Positions 10,359 to 19,168 of a DNA stretch of 64,000 nucleotides are shown here, piece by piece. Numbering within the stretch: the first letter of the stretch is position 1; the number at the start of each line of letters is the position of its first letter. The DNA lies in contig AP014719.1 in assembly GCA_001549895.1 (NCBI GenBank), forward strand, positions 1,240,001-1,304,000, written 5' to 3'. The stretch is from Arthrobacter sp. Hiyo8. GTDB taxonomy: Bacteria > Actinomycetota > Actinomycetes > Actinomycetales > Micrococcaceae. The position numbers and the translations under genes were made by a program. The notes beneath the pieces are model-generated. The model was not told the origin of the DNA, ran no database searches, and was given only the letters and a program-made list of their open reading frames with translations.

Positions 10359-11583
10359 GGCCGTCATCGTTTCCACCGCCAGAAGTCCTATTGGACGGGC
10401 CTTCAAAGGGTCACTCAAGGACGAACGTCCCGACGACCTCGCGGCGGCCACGGTGACTGCCGCGCTGGCGAAGATTCCGGCTTTCGATCCAGGGGCACTA
10501 GACGGCCGCGGGCTCGATGACCTCTACCTTGGCTGCGCCGAGCCCAGCGGCGAGGCCGGCTCGAACATGGCCAGGGTGGTGACCGTCCTGGCCGGCCTGG
10601 ACACCGTCCCGCGGCCACGATCAACCGCTTCTGCGCCTCGAGCCTGCAAACTCTGCGGATGGCCTTCCACGCCATCAGCTCCGGAGAAGGCCACGCCTTC
10701 GTCTCGGCGGGGTCGAATCGGTGTCCCGCTACCAGAACTGGGTCGGGGCAGGGGAAACCGACACCAGCGTGCACAACCCCCTGTTTGAAGCCGCGCGCGC
10801 CCGTACGGCCGCCCGGGCCGCGTCCAACACCCGTGGACGGATCCCCGCATGGGAGGACGGATGCCGGACGTCTACATCGCGATGGGACAGACCGCGGAAA
10901 ACGTCGCCACGAGCCACGGAATCAGCCGGGCCGAGCAGGATCTGTGGGCGGTCCAGAGCCAGAACCGTGCCGAGGCGGCCATCTCCTCCGGTTTCTACGC
11001 CCGCGAGATCACGCCGTACACCCGCAAAGACGGGACCGTCGTCGAGCGCGACGATTCACCTCGCGCCGGCGTCACCCTTGAAGCGGTCAGCGCCTTGGAG
11101 CCGGTCTTCCGCAAGGAAGGGACCGTGACCGCCGGAATGCCTGCCCGCTCAACGATGGCGCCGCCGCCGTGGTGGTCATGAGCGATTTCCGGGCCCGGGA
11201 GCTTGGCCTCGAGCCGCTGGCACGCATCGTCTCGACGGGAGTCAGCGCCCTTTCCCCGGAACTCATGGGCATGGGTCCCGTGGAGTCGTCGCGCCGGGCC
11301 TTGGCACTGGCGGGCTGAGCATGGCGGACATTGACCTCGTGGAACTCAACGAAGCCTTCGCCGTCCAGGTGGTAGCGAGCGCCCGCGAACTCGGCATCGA
11401 TCCGGAGAAACTCAACGTCCACGGCGGAGCCATCGCCCTTGGCCATCCCTTTGGCATGACAGGCGCCGGATGACCACCACTTTGCTCAATGGCCTCCGGG
11501 AACGGGACTGCACCTTGGGACTGGCGACCCTGTGTGTCGGTGGCGGGCAGGGCATGGCGGTGGTCTTCGAGCGTCTGTCTTAA
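10351..11583 (+). CDS. Acetyl-CoA acyltransferase (thiolase)
   Basis: A thiolase-superfamily enzyme for acyl-CoA cleavage or acetoacetyl-CoA formation. The nucleophilic cysteine is in [10 protein letters not shown] (after correction). The second catalytic region is NEAFAVQ, the His is in [11 protein letters not shown] and the active-site cysteine is in [12 protein letters not shown]. About six single-base losses (near 10613, 10712, 10820, 11142, 11318 and 11470) scramble the frame. The gene has its own TAAGCT box ending 6 nt before the ATG at 10351, so it need not be cotranscribed with galTK. Direction (catabolic fadA type or biosynthetic atoB type) cannot be decided. Confidence 0.9.
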
Positions 11584-11600
11584 CCGCACCGGAAAGACAC

Positions 11601-11636
11601 GTAGTGCCCCTGAAGACGGATCTTCAGGGGCACTAC
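11601..11636. terminator. Bidirectional terminator hairpin
   Basis: A perfect 16-bp stem (GTAGTGCCCCTGAAGA and its complement) with the 4-nt loop CGGA lies between the converging thiolase and Bax inhibitor genes. There is no T run on either side. Confidence 0.8.
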
Positions 11637-11651
11637 GCTCATCCTGGGAGC

Positions 11652-12523
11652 TTAGTCGTCGCCGCGCAGGATCGCCAGCAGGCGGATGATCTCCACGTAC
11701 AGCCACACGAGCGTCACGGTCAGGCCGAAAGCGGCCGTCCAGGAGTATTTCTCCGGAGCGCCCTGCCGGACACCCTGTTCGATGCTCGTGAAGTCCATGA
11801 CCAGTGAGAATGCGGCCAGGCCGATAGCCAGGATGCCGATGAAAACGCCCAACGGGATGCCGAAGATGTGCACGCTGCTGCTCAGGCCGAACGGCGACTG
11901 GACTGCGCCCGTCCACACCAGGACCATATTGATCACTGCGAAGACGAGGTAGCCGAGCATGGCGATCATGAAGAAGCGAACAGCCTTGGGGTGGCACGCA
12001 CCTTGCCGCTCTTGAAGAGAGCCAAGGTCACGCCGAACACCGCAAGGGTGCCAATGACAGCTTGCAGGCCGACGCCCGGGAACATTCCGTCCAGGAGGCG
12101 GGTCAGGCCTCCGAGGAACAGACCCTCAAGTCCGGCATACGTCAGGATCAGTGCCGGGGACGGCTGCTTCTTGAAGGAGTTGACCATGCCCAACGCGAAG
12201 CCGCCCAACGCGCCGACAATCATCAGGAGATTTGCGGTTCCCGGAGCAACGAACAACGTGACCGCCGCGCCAAGCAGCAGCACCGCAAGGCACGCTGCAG
12301 TCTTGACGATGACGTCGTCGAAAGTCATACGGCCGGTCTCGGCCGGACCGGCTGCGGGCTGGTTGTACATCTCCTGCAGCTGATCGCTCGTCATCGGCGG
12401 CTGTGCCGCCCAGGCAGGCTGGCCATACTGGGGCTGGCCGTGGGTGTAGCTGGGAACGGGCGGAGCCTGTGTGGCTCCACGGAAATTCTTTCCGTTGAAG
12501 ATCGGGTTGCCGCCGAGTGCCAT
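11652..12523 (-). CDS. Bax inhibitor-1/YccA family membrane protein
   Basis: An integral membrane protein of the Bax inhibitor-1 family with about seven predicted helices. Segments include [20 protein letters not shown] and [13 protein letters not shown] at the C-terminus. A long Gly/Pro/Gln-rich cytoplasmic N-terminus (residues 1-65, with [11 protein letters not shown]) precedes the helices, as is usual in actinobacteria. Bacterial members are linked to Ca2+ leak, with no established role here. One frameshift lies near 11990. The start at 12523 gives [14 protein letters not shown]. Confidence 0.88.
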
Positions 12524-12613
12524 GGTGGATGTCCTTCTTGCTGTGGGTGCGAAGTGATAGTTCACGCTACCAATTCCACGCTTGGTCCGCACCGAAAGTT
12601 CCACCGCCGCCGA

Positions 12614-12647
12614 TGCCGGCACCCTCCGCGTTGCGAGGGTGCCGGCA
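12614..12647 (-). terminator. Terminator hairpin of the liv operon
   Basis: A perfect 13-bp stem, TGCCGGCACCCTC (12614-12626) with GAGGGTGCCGGCA (12635-12647), and an 8-nt loop lies just after the livF stop codon. A T run is not obvious. Confidence 0.75.
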
Positions 12648-12654
12648 CACGGGG

Positions 12655-13367
12655 CTATCCGACGCCGAGGTACGCTTCCTTGACCGCCGGGTTGGCGAGC
12701 AGTTCCTTGCCGGTGCCCCTGTGCGTAATTGACCCGGTTTCCAGGACAAAAGCACGGTGTGCACGGGCCAGGGCCTGGTTGGCGTTTTGCTCCACCAGAA
12801 GCACCGTGGTGCCCTGGTTGTTGATCTCGGTGACAATCTTGAAGATCTGGCGGATGAACTGCGGAGCCAGCCCCATGGAAGGTTCATCCAGGAGCAACAG
12901 CTTGGGGTTGGACATCAGGGCCCGGCCAATCGCGAGCATCTGTTGTTCGCCACCGCTCATGGTGCCGCCAAACTGCTTGATACGTTCCTTCAACCGCGGA
13001 AACAGGTCGAAGACTCGCTCCAAATCGTCTGCAACCTTGGTCCGGTCCTTGCGGCCGTAGGAACCCATGTCAAGGTTCTCCTCCACCGTCATGCCGGGGA
13101 AAATTCCCCGTCCCTCAGGCGCCTGCGAAATGCCCTGGACGACGCGGATGTGCGCTTTCATCCTGGTGATGTCCTTGCCGGCGAACGTGATGGAGCCGGC
13201 CGACGGAGCCAGCAATCCGGAGATGGTCCTCATGGTGGTGGTCTTGCCGGCACCATTTGCCCGATGAGCGAGACGATTTCGCCTTCCTCCACGCTGAATG
13301 ACATGTCGGAAATGGCTTGGATCCGGCCATAGTGGACGGATATGTTCTTCAGCTCAAGCAAGGTCAT
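12655..13367 (-). CDS. livF: Branched-chain amino acid ABC transporter ATP-binding protein LivF
   Basis: The second ATPase of the LIV importer, working with LivG on the inner face of the membrane. The signature LSGGEQQ (MSGGEQQMLAIGRAL) and Walker B LLLLDEPSMGLAPQ are intact. The Walker A motif is interrupted at 13260. Restoring one G in a GGG run turns SLIGQMVPAR into SLIGANGAGKTT, a clean example of the error type in this window. The start at 13367 overlaps the end of livG by 14 bp. It is the last gene of the operon. Confidence 0.94.
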
Positions 13368-14241
13368 CTTCAGGCTCCCCGAGATAGGCGGAAATAACTT
13401 TCGGGTCATCGCGGATAATCTTCGGCACCGCATCCGCGATCTTTTTCCCGAACTCAAGGACCACGATCCGGTCGGTCACCCCCATGACCAACTTCATGTC
13501 GTGCTCAATGAGCAGGACCGTGTAGCCGTCGTCACGAATGGTCCGGATCAGGGCCATGAGCTCTTCTTTTTCCGCCGGATTGAACCCTGCTGCGGGCTCG
13601 TCCAAGCACAGGACTTTGGGATCAGTCGCAAGTGCGCGCGCGATTTCCAGGCGGCGCTGGTAACCGTAAGGCAAGTGCCGTGACAAGAAGTGGGCATGAT
13701 CGGCGATGCCCACGAACTCAAGCAATGCCATGCCGCGTTCAATGGCGGTTTTCTCTTCCCGGACATGGGTGGGCAGACGGAAGAGCGCTCCGCCGACACT
13801 CGTGCGGTGGCGTGCATCGAGGCCGACAACCACGTTTTCCAAAGCGGTCATCTCACCAAAAAGGCGGATGTTCTGGAAGGTCCTCGCCAGGCCACGCCTG
13901 GTGATCCGGTGCTGCGGCAGTCCGTTGAGCAATTGTCCTTCGAGCAGGACCTTTCCGGACGTCGGCTTATAGACACCCGTCATGGCATTGAAACAAGTGG
14001 TCTTACCGGCACCGTTGGGGCCGATGAGACCGAGGATTTCGCCTCTGTTGATATCAAACGTGACATTGTCCAGAGCCGTCAGGCCGCCGAATTTGATGGT
14101 GAGGTCTTGGACCTGCACCAAGGCTTCGCCCACTTTGGTGACGATGTCCCTCTCAGGGGCCACCTTCTCGGCGACTTCGAGGTCCACTCCCTGTTCCTTG
14201 AGTGCCTCTACATCAATATCCGGTTCGATCGCTTCACTCAT
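13354..14241 (-). CDS. livG: Branched-chain amino acid ABC transporter ATP-binding protein LivG
   Basis: An intact 295-residue ATPase of the LIV importer. Walker A is GPNGAGKTT, the signature is the LivG-type YGYQRRLEIARAL, and Walker B is VLCLDEPAAGFNPAE. The family-typical AYLGEP closes the protein. The N-terminus has about 40 extra acidic residues before the ABC domain. Its start overlaps the livM stop by 4 bp (ATGA). Confidence 0.95.
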   Translation of the reverse strand: MSEAIEPDIDVEALKEQGVDLEVAEKVAPERDIVTKVGEALVQVQDLTIKFGGLTALDNVTFDINRGEILGLIGPNGAGKTTCFNAMTGVYKPTSGKVLLEGQLLNGLPQHRITRRGLARTFQNIRLFGEMTALENVVVGLDARHRTSVGGALFRLPTHVREEKTAIERGMALLEFVGIADHAHFLSRHLPYGYQRRLEIARALATDPKVLCLDEPAAGFNPAEKEELMALIRTIRDDGYTVLLIEHDMKLVMGVTDRIVVLEFGKKIADAVPKIIRDDPKVISAYLGEPEDDLA

Positions 14242-15437
14242 TTGTCAGCCCCCTTTCCCGGTTCCAGGACGACTTTGCCCGAAGCAGGAATGTCGCCCAT
14301 GGCACCCTTGAGTTTGTTGTACGCCAGGCGGCCGTAGGCGAGGAGGCTTTGGCGTGCGGGCAGAAGGCCACCGGGGCGGAAGATCATGATGACCACCAAC
14401 GCCGCGCCAAAGATCAGATACTTGAACTCGGCAATCGCGGTGAAACGGAGTGGAATATATGCCACCAACGCACCGCCGAGAATCGCACCGACCTTGTTCC
14501 CCGTGCCGCCCATGACGACAGCAGCGACGAACAGGATGGACGTGGCGATATCGAACTTCTGGTTGTTCACAAAGCCCACTTGCCCGGCAAACAAGGCACC
14601 CGAGAGCCCGCCCACGGAAGCGCCGATGGCAAAAGCCCACACCTTGTACTTGAAGGTCGGGACGCCCATGATTTCCGCGGCATCTTCATCCTCGCGGATG
14701 GCAATCCAGGCGCGTCCCACGCGGCTGCGCTCCAGGTTTCCCGCGGCCAAAAGCACCACGATGATGATGGACAGCGTCAGCCAGTACCACGGGGTTCCGT
14801 TCGAGTTCTGGAAAATTGTTTGCCCGCTTGAATCCGTTCCCGGAGGGTGGCCAACGTTCTGGAAGCCAACCTGGCCTTTCATCGCCGGAATAATCGTGGC
14901 CAAAATGCGCACGATTTCACCGAAGCCGAGCGTGACGATAGCCAGGTAGTCGCCGCGAAGGCGAAGCGTAGGCACACCGAGGACCACTCCGAAGAACATG
15001 GCGACTGCCATCGCCAGCGGGAGCGTCCACAAGTAGGGAATGTGCACATACGGCGAATCCGGGCTGGTAAACATTGCCGCCGTGTAGGAACCCAGGGCGA
15101 AAAATGCCACATAGCCCAAGTCGAGGAGGCCCGCATAGCCGACCACCACGTTCAAGCCCACAGCCACCAGGGCATAAACAGACATTTGCGCGAGCGCGAT
15201 TTGCCAATTGTTGCCTGGTTCCGTCGTGATCAACGGCGGGTTGAGGATGGGGAGCAAGTACGCAATGACCACGACGACGATGAGGATCAGCCATTGGGTT
15301 TGGCGCGGGAGCGCGTTCCATTTGTCGCTGAGTCCCGGGAACCAGCCTTTGCGGCGCCGCATTTTGGCTTCGCGGTCCGCAATTTCCTGTGCCGAAGCAT
15401 CATCGGGAATAAGTGTGGGGCCGTCTGTTGTGCTCAT
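14238..15437 (-). CDS. livM: Branched-chain amino acid ABC transporter permease LivM
   Basis: An intact 399-residue permease with about ten helices. Family blocks include VGLNVVVGYAGLLDLGYVAFFALG, GDYLAIVTLGFGEIVR and RSRVGRAWIAIREDEDAAEIMG. The hydrophilic first 40 residues, with the basic stretch KMRRRKGW, are cytoplasmic. It pairs with LivH to form the pore. The start overlaps the livH stop by 4 bp, so translation is probably coupled. Confidence 0.95.
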   Translation of the reverse strand: MSTTDGPTLIPDDASAQEIADREAKMRRRKGWFPGLSDKWNALPRQTQWLILIVVVVIAYLLPILNPPLITTEPGNNWQIALAQMSVYALVAVGLNVVVGYAGLLDLGYVAFFALGSYTAAMFTSPDSPYVHIPYLWTLPLAMAVAMFFGVVLGVPTLRLRGDYLAIVTLGFGEIVRILATIIPAMKGQVGFQNVGHPPGTDSSGQTIFQNSNGTPWYWLTLSIIIVVLLAAGNLERSRVGRAWIAIREDEDAAEIMGVPTFKYKVWAFAIGASVGGLSGALFAGQVGFVNNQKFDIATSILFVAAVVMGGTGNKVGAILGGALVAYIPLRFTAIAEFKYLIFGAALVVIMIFRPGGLLPARQSLLAYGRLAYNKLKGAMGDIPASGKVVLEPGKGADK

Positions 15438-16453
15438 GCCTTACTCTTTCCTAGCGAGCTACCCAAGACACCTTCGGGTCGCACAATCAATACCAACACC
15501 AGGACCACGAACGCGACCACGTCGGTCCATTGGGAACTGCCCAGGAGCACCTGGCCGTAGTTGCCGATCAAACCGATCAGCAGGCCGCCCAGCAAAGCGC
15601 CGCGCACATTGCCGATGCCTCCGAGGACAGCGGCCGCGAAGGCCTTGACGCCGAGGATGAATCCGCCGTTGTATTGCACGCCGGACGGGATTTTCATCAC
15701 GTAGAACAAGGCGGCTGCGCCGGCCAGGATCCCTCCGATGATGAAGGTGGTCACGATGATCTTTTCCTTGTTGACACCCATCAAAGTTGCGGTATCCGGG
15801 TCCTGCGCAACGGCACGGATGCCCCGGCCGGTCCGGGACCGCCTGATGAACTGGTCGGTGGCGATCATGAGGATAATCGCTGCGACCACGATCACCACCT
15901 GCTGCGAATCGACGATCGTCCCGAAGACGTCGAAAATCGGGAGCGGCCTGAACATCGTCAGCGCAGCCTCCGGGCTCGGTCCGCGCCACCAGTAGATGGT
16001 GTACTGAATGGCGAAGGAAACACCGATGGCGGTAATCAAGAATGCCAGGCGGGGCGCCTTGCGCTGCCGCAAAGGTTTATAGGCCACCCGTTCCACGATC
16101 ACTGCCATCAAGGCTGAGGCGATGATGGCGACAACGAGGGCGAGGACAAGATTTCCCACGATGGCCCAAAAGGCCAGCCTCGGAGCAGAGGGCCCGAAAT
16201 TCAGCGCGCTGAGGGTAAAGAACACCCCGTAACAGCCCGTGATGAACACTTCGGAGTGGGCAAAGTTGATGAGGTTGAGAACGCCGTAGACGAGGGTATA
16301 GCCGAGGGCTACCAACGCGTAAATTGCCCCGAAGGTCAACCCGTCAAAGGTTGAACTCCAGAAATTTTCGGTAAAGGAGTTTACGTCGAAGGTGATCCAC
16401 GTATCGTCCATGGGAACCGAGTGGAGCAGGTTGGGAATTACTTCACTGATCAT
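15434..16453 (-). CDS. livH: Branched-chain amino acid ABC transporter permease LivH
   Basis: A permease with the LivH blocks DGLTFGAIYALVALGYTLVYGVLNLINFAHSE and RTGRGIRAVAQDPDTATLMGVN. The ATG at 16453 is preferred to 16474 because AGGAAG lies about 6 nt before it. It is intact and follows livK after a hairpin. Confidence 0.93.
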   Translation of the reverse strand: MISEVIPNLLHSVPMDDTWITFDVNSFTENFWSSTFDGLTFGAIYALVALGYTLVYGVLNLINFAHSEVFITGCYGVFFTLSALNFGPSAPRLAFWAIVGNLVLALVVAIIASALMAVIVERVAYKPLRQRKAPRLAFLITAIGVSFAIQYTIYWWRGPSPEAALTMFRPLPIFDVFGTIVDSQQVVIVVAAIILMIATDQFIRRSRTGRGIRAVAQDPDTATLMGVNKEKIIVTTFIIGGILAGAAALFYVMKIPSGVQYNGGFILGVKAFAAAVLGGIGNVRGALLGGLLIGLIGNYGQVLLGSSQWTDVVAFVVLVLVLIVRPEGVLGSSLGKSKA

Positions 16454-16479
16454 GGCACTTCCTGATGTAATCAAAAGAA

Positions 16480-16514
16480 ATGCTGGGGGTCGGCATGGAT
16501 GCTAACCCCCAGCA
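16480..16514 (-). terminator. Intercistronic hairpin between livK and livH
   Basis: An 11-bp stem (ATGCTGGGGGT and its complement) with a 13-nt loop is followed on the minus strand by TTTCTTTTGA. It resembles a leaky intrinsic terminator. It would let livK be expressed above the membrane components, a pattern known for binding-protein operons. Confidence 0.75.
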
Positions 16515-16531
16515 TTCATCTGGGCTCGGTG

Positions 16532-17761
16532 TTATTTTCCGATGACGCCGATGGGAACGATCTTGCCGTTCTCTACTTTGTAGCCGTAAACATCAGGCGT
16601 TGCCAGTTCGCCGGTTGAATCCCACTTGTAGTGCTTCGACAGGCCGTCTGCATCGTAGGACTTGACCCAGGAAAGAAGGTCCGCGCGGGACTGCTTGCCC
16701 TTGTCGATACCGGAGAGCAGGACCGTGGCTGCGTCGTAACCTTCAATGGAGTAGGTTCCGGGCTCAGCGTTGGCAAGCTTCTTGTACTCGGACTCGAAGC
16801 TCGGGATCAGCTCGCCGGGGATGCACGGGCAGGTGAAGTACGAGTTCGACGATGCGTCGCCGGCCTGCTTGATGAACTGGTCATCCTTCACGCCATCCGG
16901 GCCCACGAAGGAGCCGGTGAATCCCTTTCCAACCAGCTGCTGGTCGAAGGGAGCGCCTTCTGCGTAGTAGCCCGCGTAGTAGACGGTGTCTGCCTTGGCG
17001 TTCATGATCTTGGAGATCACGGCCGAGAAGTCCTTCTGGCCTGTGACAACCTTGTCGGACCCCACCATCGCGGAGCCCAGGGCCGCGGAGGTTGTGGTTC
17101 CCAAACCGATGCCGTAGTCAGAGTCGTCCTGGACGAGGTAGACCTTCTTGGCCTGCAGCTTGTCCGTGAGGAACTTCGCTGCGGCCGGACCCTGGACGGC
17201 GTCATTGCCGAGGGCCCGGAAGAAAGTGGTCCAGCCGTTCTTCGTCAGGCTCGGGTTGGTTGCGGAGGGCGTGATGTGCACCAAGCCCTTCTGCTCGAAG
17301 ATGTTGCCGGTGGCCTTGGATTCTCCCGAGAAGGGCAAGCCCACCACTCCGATGATGTCCGGCTCGGACACGATCTGCGTTACCGGGCCAGTGGCCTTGT
17401 TCGGATCGCCTTCAGTATCGAATTTCTTGAACTGGACCTGGCAGCCGGGGTTCGCGGTGTTGTGCTGGTTGATGGCCAGTTGGATGCCGTTGAAGATGTT
17501 GATACCCAGCTGGGCGTTGGGTCCTGTCTCGGCACCGGCATAGGCAAGGGTGGTGGTTGACGGGCAATTTGCCTTGCCATCGCCTGCAGGCAAAACAGCT
17601 CCGGCAGGAACGTCGACTTTGGAAATCGCAGGGATATTGATCCTGCCGCCGCCACCCGAGGTTTCGGTGCCGCTAGGGGCAGTCTGATTCGCACAGCCCG
17701 CCACCAGCATGCCGAGGGTGGCTGCTGCTGCAATCGCCGAAATGACTTTCTTCCTGTACAT
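16532..17761 (-). CDS. livK: Branched-chain amino acid ABC transporter substrate-binding lipoprotein
   Basis: A 409-residue periplasmic-binding-fold type I lipoprotein that captures the substrate outside the cell. The signal peptide (residues 1-22) ends in the lipobox LVAGC. The mature protein has family blocks such as QLGINIFNGIQLAINQHN, GVVGLPFSGESKATGN and YAGYYAEGAPFDQQL. The ATG at 17761 has GGAGG about 7 nt upstream. It is the first gene of the liv operon and is intact. The substrate (Leu, Ile, Val or another) is inferred from neighbours only. Confidence 0.94.
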   Translation of the reverse strand: MYRKKVISAIAAAATLGMLVAGCANQTAPSGTETSGGGGRINIPAISKVDVPAGAVLPAGDGKANCPSTTTLAYAGAETGPNAQLGINIFNGIQLAINQHNTANPGCQVQFKKFDTEGDPNKATGPVTQIVSEPDIIGVVGLPFSGESKATGNIFEQKGLVHITPSATNPSLTKNGWTTFFRALGNDAVQGPAAAKFLTDKLQAKKVYLVQDDSDYGIGLGTTTSAALGSAMVGSDKVVTGQKDFSAVISKIMNAKADTVYYAGYYAEGAPFDQQLVGKGFTGSFVGPDGVKDDQFIKQAGDASSNSYFTCPCIPGELIPSFESEYKKLANAEPGTYSIEGYDAATVLLSGIDKGKQSRADLLSWVKSYDADGLSKHYKWDSTGELATPDVYGYKVENGKIVPIGVIGK

Positions 17762-17819
17762 AAATAGCCTCCGCGGTGCGTCTGATTCGTGGTCATTCGC
17801 CCGAAGTCACTTTCACTTC

Positions 17820-17868
17820 GAACATGTTCCATGAGAGTACTACCAAATATGTGTCCTAGAACACATAT
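17820..17868. promoter_or_regulatory. Two palindromes upstream of the liv operon
   Basis: GAACATGTTC (17820-17829) is a perfect 10-bp palindrome, and ATATGTGT-N6-ACACATAT (17847-17868) is a perfect inverted repeat. Both lie 59-107 nt upstream of livK in a 241-bp gap without a gene. They are candidate operators, and I do not recognise the regulator. Confidence 0.5.
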
Positions 17869-18002
17869 ACGCAGGTCAGGATCTAATAACGGTGTGTCGC
17901 TGTCCAGTCCGGACGGCCCTTCACATGAACGCGGGGTTAAATTCCTGTCACGGCACAGCTTGGCGCAACAAGTGGGGCCGCAGGGTTCGCATTTCGCATG
18001 CG

Positions 18003-18076
18003 TGCCCCAGGTGGGACTCGAACCCACAACACGCGGATTTTAAGTCCGCTGCCTCTGCCAATTGGGCTACTGGGGC
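18003..18076 (-). tRNA. tRNA-Leu(UAA), short variable arm
   Basis: A complete cloverleaf on the minus strand. The acceptor stem is GCCCCAG/CTGGGGC, the anticodon stem GCGGA/TCCGC with loop CTTAAAA (anticodon UAA), and the T arm GTGGG-TTCGAGT-CCCAC. The discriminator base is A and CCA is not encoded. The D arm is of the class II type (3-bp GCC/GGC stem, loop with GG). The variable region is only 5 nt, whereas bacterial tRNA-Leu normally has a long variable arm. Anticodon and D arm point to leucine, and the short arm is odd. Confidence 0.85.
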
Positions 18077-18118
18077 GCCCGGATAATGGTAACCCAGTGC
18101 ACTCCCCTCTTTCGTCTC

Positions 18119-19037
18119 CTAGAGCCGTTCAAACGGCGCGGCATAACGGAAGGTTCCACTGACGCCGTCGGGCCATGCTTTGAGGGGCAACAGTTGGAAA
18201 TGGTCTCCCCACCCGGCGTCGGGGGCCACCACGCCCAGCGTGCGCGCGGGCAGGAATCCAAAGCGCGGATAGTACTCGGGACTGCCCAGCAGGGCGATGC
18301 CCGGTTCGCCCGCTTCGTCGGCCCGTCGAGCGGTTTCCCGCAAGAGGGCAGATCCGATGCCGCGCCGCTGCAGGTGCGGTTCGACGCTGATGGGCCAAGC
18401 CCAAAAGCCGGAGCTCCCCTATCCAGCCGCGGGTACTGATGACGTGGCCCACGATCTCACCGGCAATCTCGGCCACGATGCTGAACTCCGGCAGGTACTC
18501 ATCGCACTCGAAGAGTTCACGCAGGAGCTTCACTTCGGCCGGGACCCCGTCGACGGGCAGCCCGGTGACCGGGCTGGTGGAAAAGGCGGCAGCCGTGAGC
18601 GCCAGCACGGACTCGCGGTCATCCTGCCGCTCCGTTCGCACCACCACGCCCTGGCCCAGCAGCTTAAGGACTTCCATGGCGCGCCCGCGTTCGGCGGATG
18701 GAACCAACAGGTGGTCGTGATGGAACCCTGCCAGGACGTTGCAACTGATACCAGCGGCCGTGAGGGCGGAGCTGACGGCCGCTGTGAGCCCCACGGCGTC
18801 CAAGGCAGAGTGGATTTGAAGAGTGATCCACGCCGCCACGAAATCGTAGGACAGTCCCAGGCGTCCGGCTTCTTCACGGCGCAGGACCACCGTGAGGCCT
18901 TCCGCTTCGCGGACAGCGGCTTCGATATCGCCCTCAAGCGCTTTGCCGTGCGGCCACAACGCGTACACGTAGTCGCCGTCCCGAAGGACGGGGTGCATGG
19001 ATCCCAGGAGGGTCGTCAGATCGCTTTCGCCAGCCAT
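18119..19037 (-). CDS. ACT domain-GNAT acetyltransferase fusion protein
   Basis: Residues 1 to about 135 match the small ACT-like family (ACT_7 type: TVVLRREEAGRLGL, ITLQIHSALDAVGLTAAVS, GISCNVLAGFHHDHLLVP). From about 145 a GNAT N-acetyltransferase follows. The GNAT acetyl-CoA loop RRGIGSALMRE is present once one frameshift near 18400 is corrected, and GSPEYYPRFGF is near the end. The substrate is unknown. TAGACT ends 6 nt before the ATG at 19037, which suggests a leaderless message. It converges on the tRNA gene from the same strand. Confidence 0.82.
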
Positions 19038-19103
19038 GCTGCAAGTCTAGGACCCGCCGTCGCCGGCCATGCCTGCACCGCCGTCGCGGACGGGCCGCGA
19101 GTT

Positions 19104-19148
19104 AAACGACGACGGCGGCCGCTCCCGCGTGGGAAACGACCGCCGTCG
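19104..19148 (-). terminator. Terminator of ndh
   Basis: A 9-bp GC stem, CGACGGCGG (19110-19118) with CCGCCGTCG (19140-19148), lies downstream of ndh. It is followed on the minus strand by TCGTTTAAC. Confidence 0.75.
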
Positions 19149-19168
19149 GCGGGGCTGCTTGGGGTTCG

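Noticed and set aside
18003..18076. tRNA-Lys reading of the tRNA gene
   Set aside because: The loop is CTTAAAA, giving UAA at positions 34-36. Lysine would need UUU or CUU.
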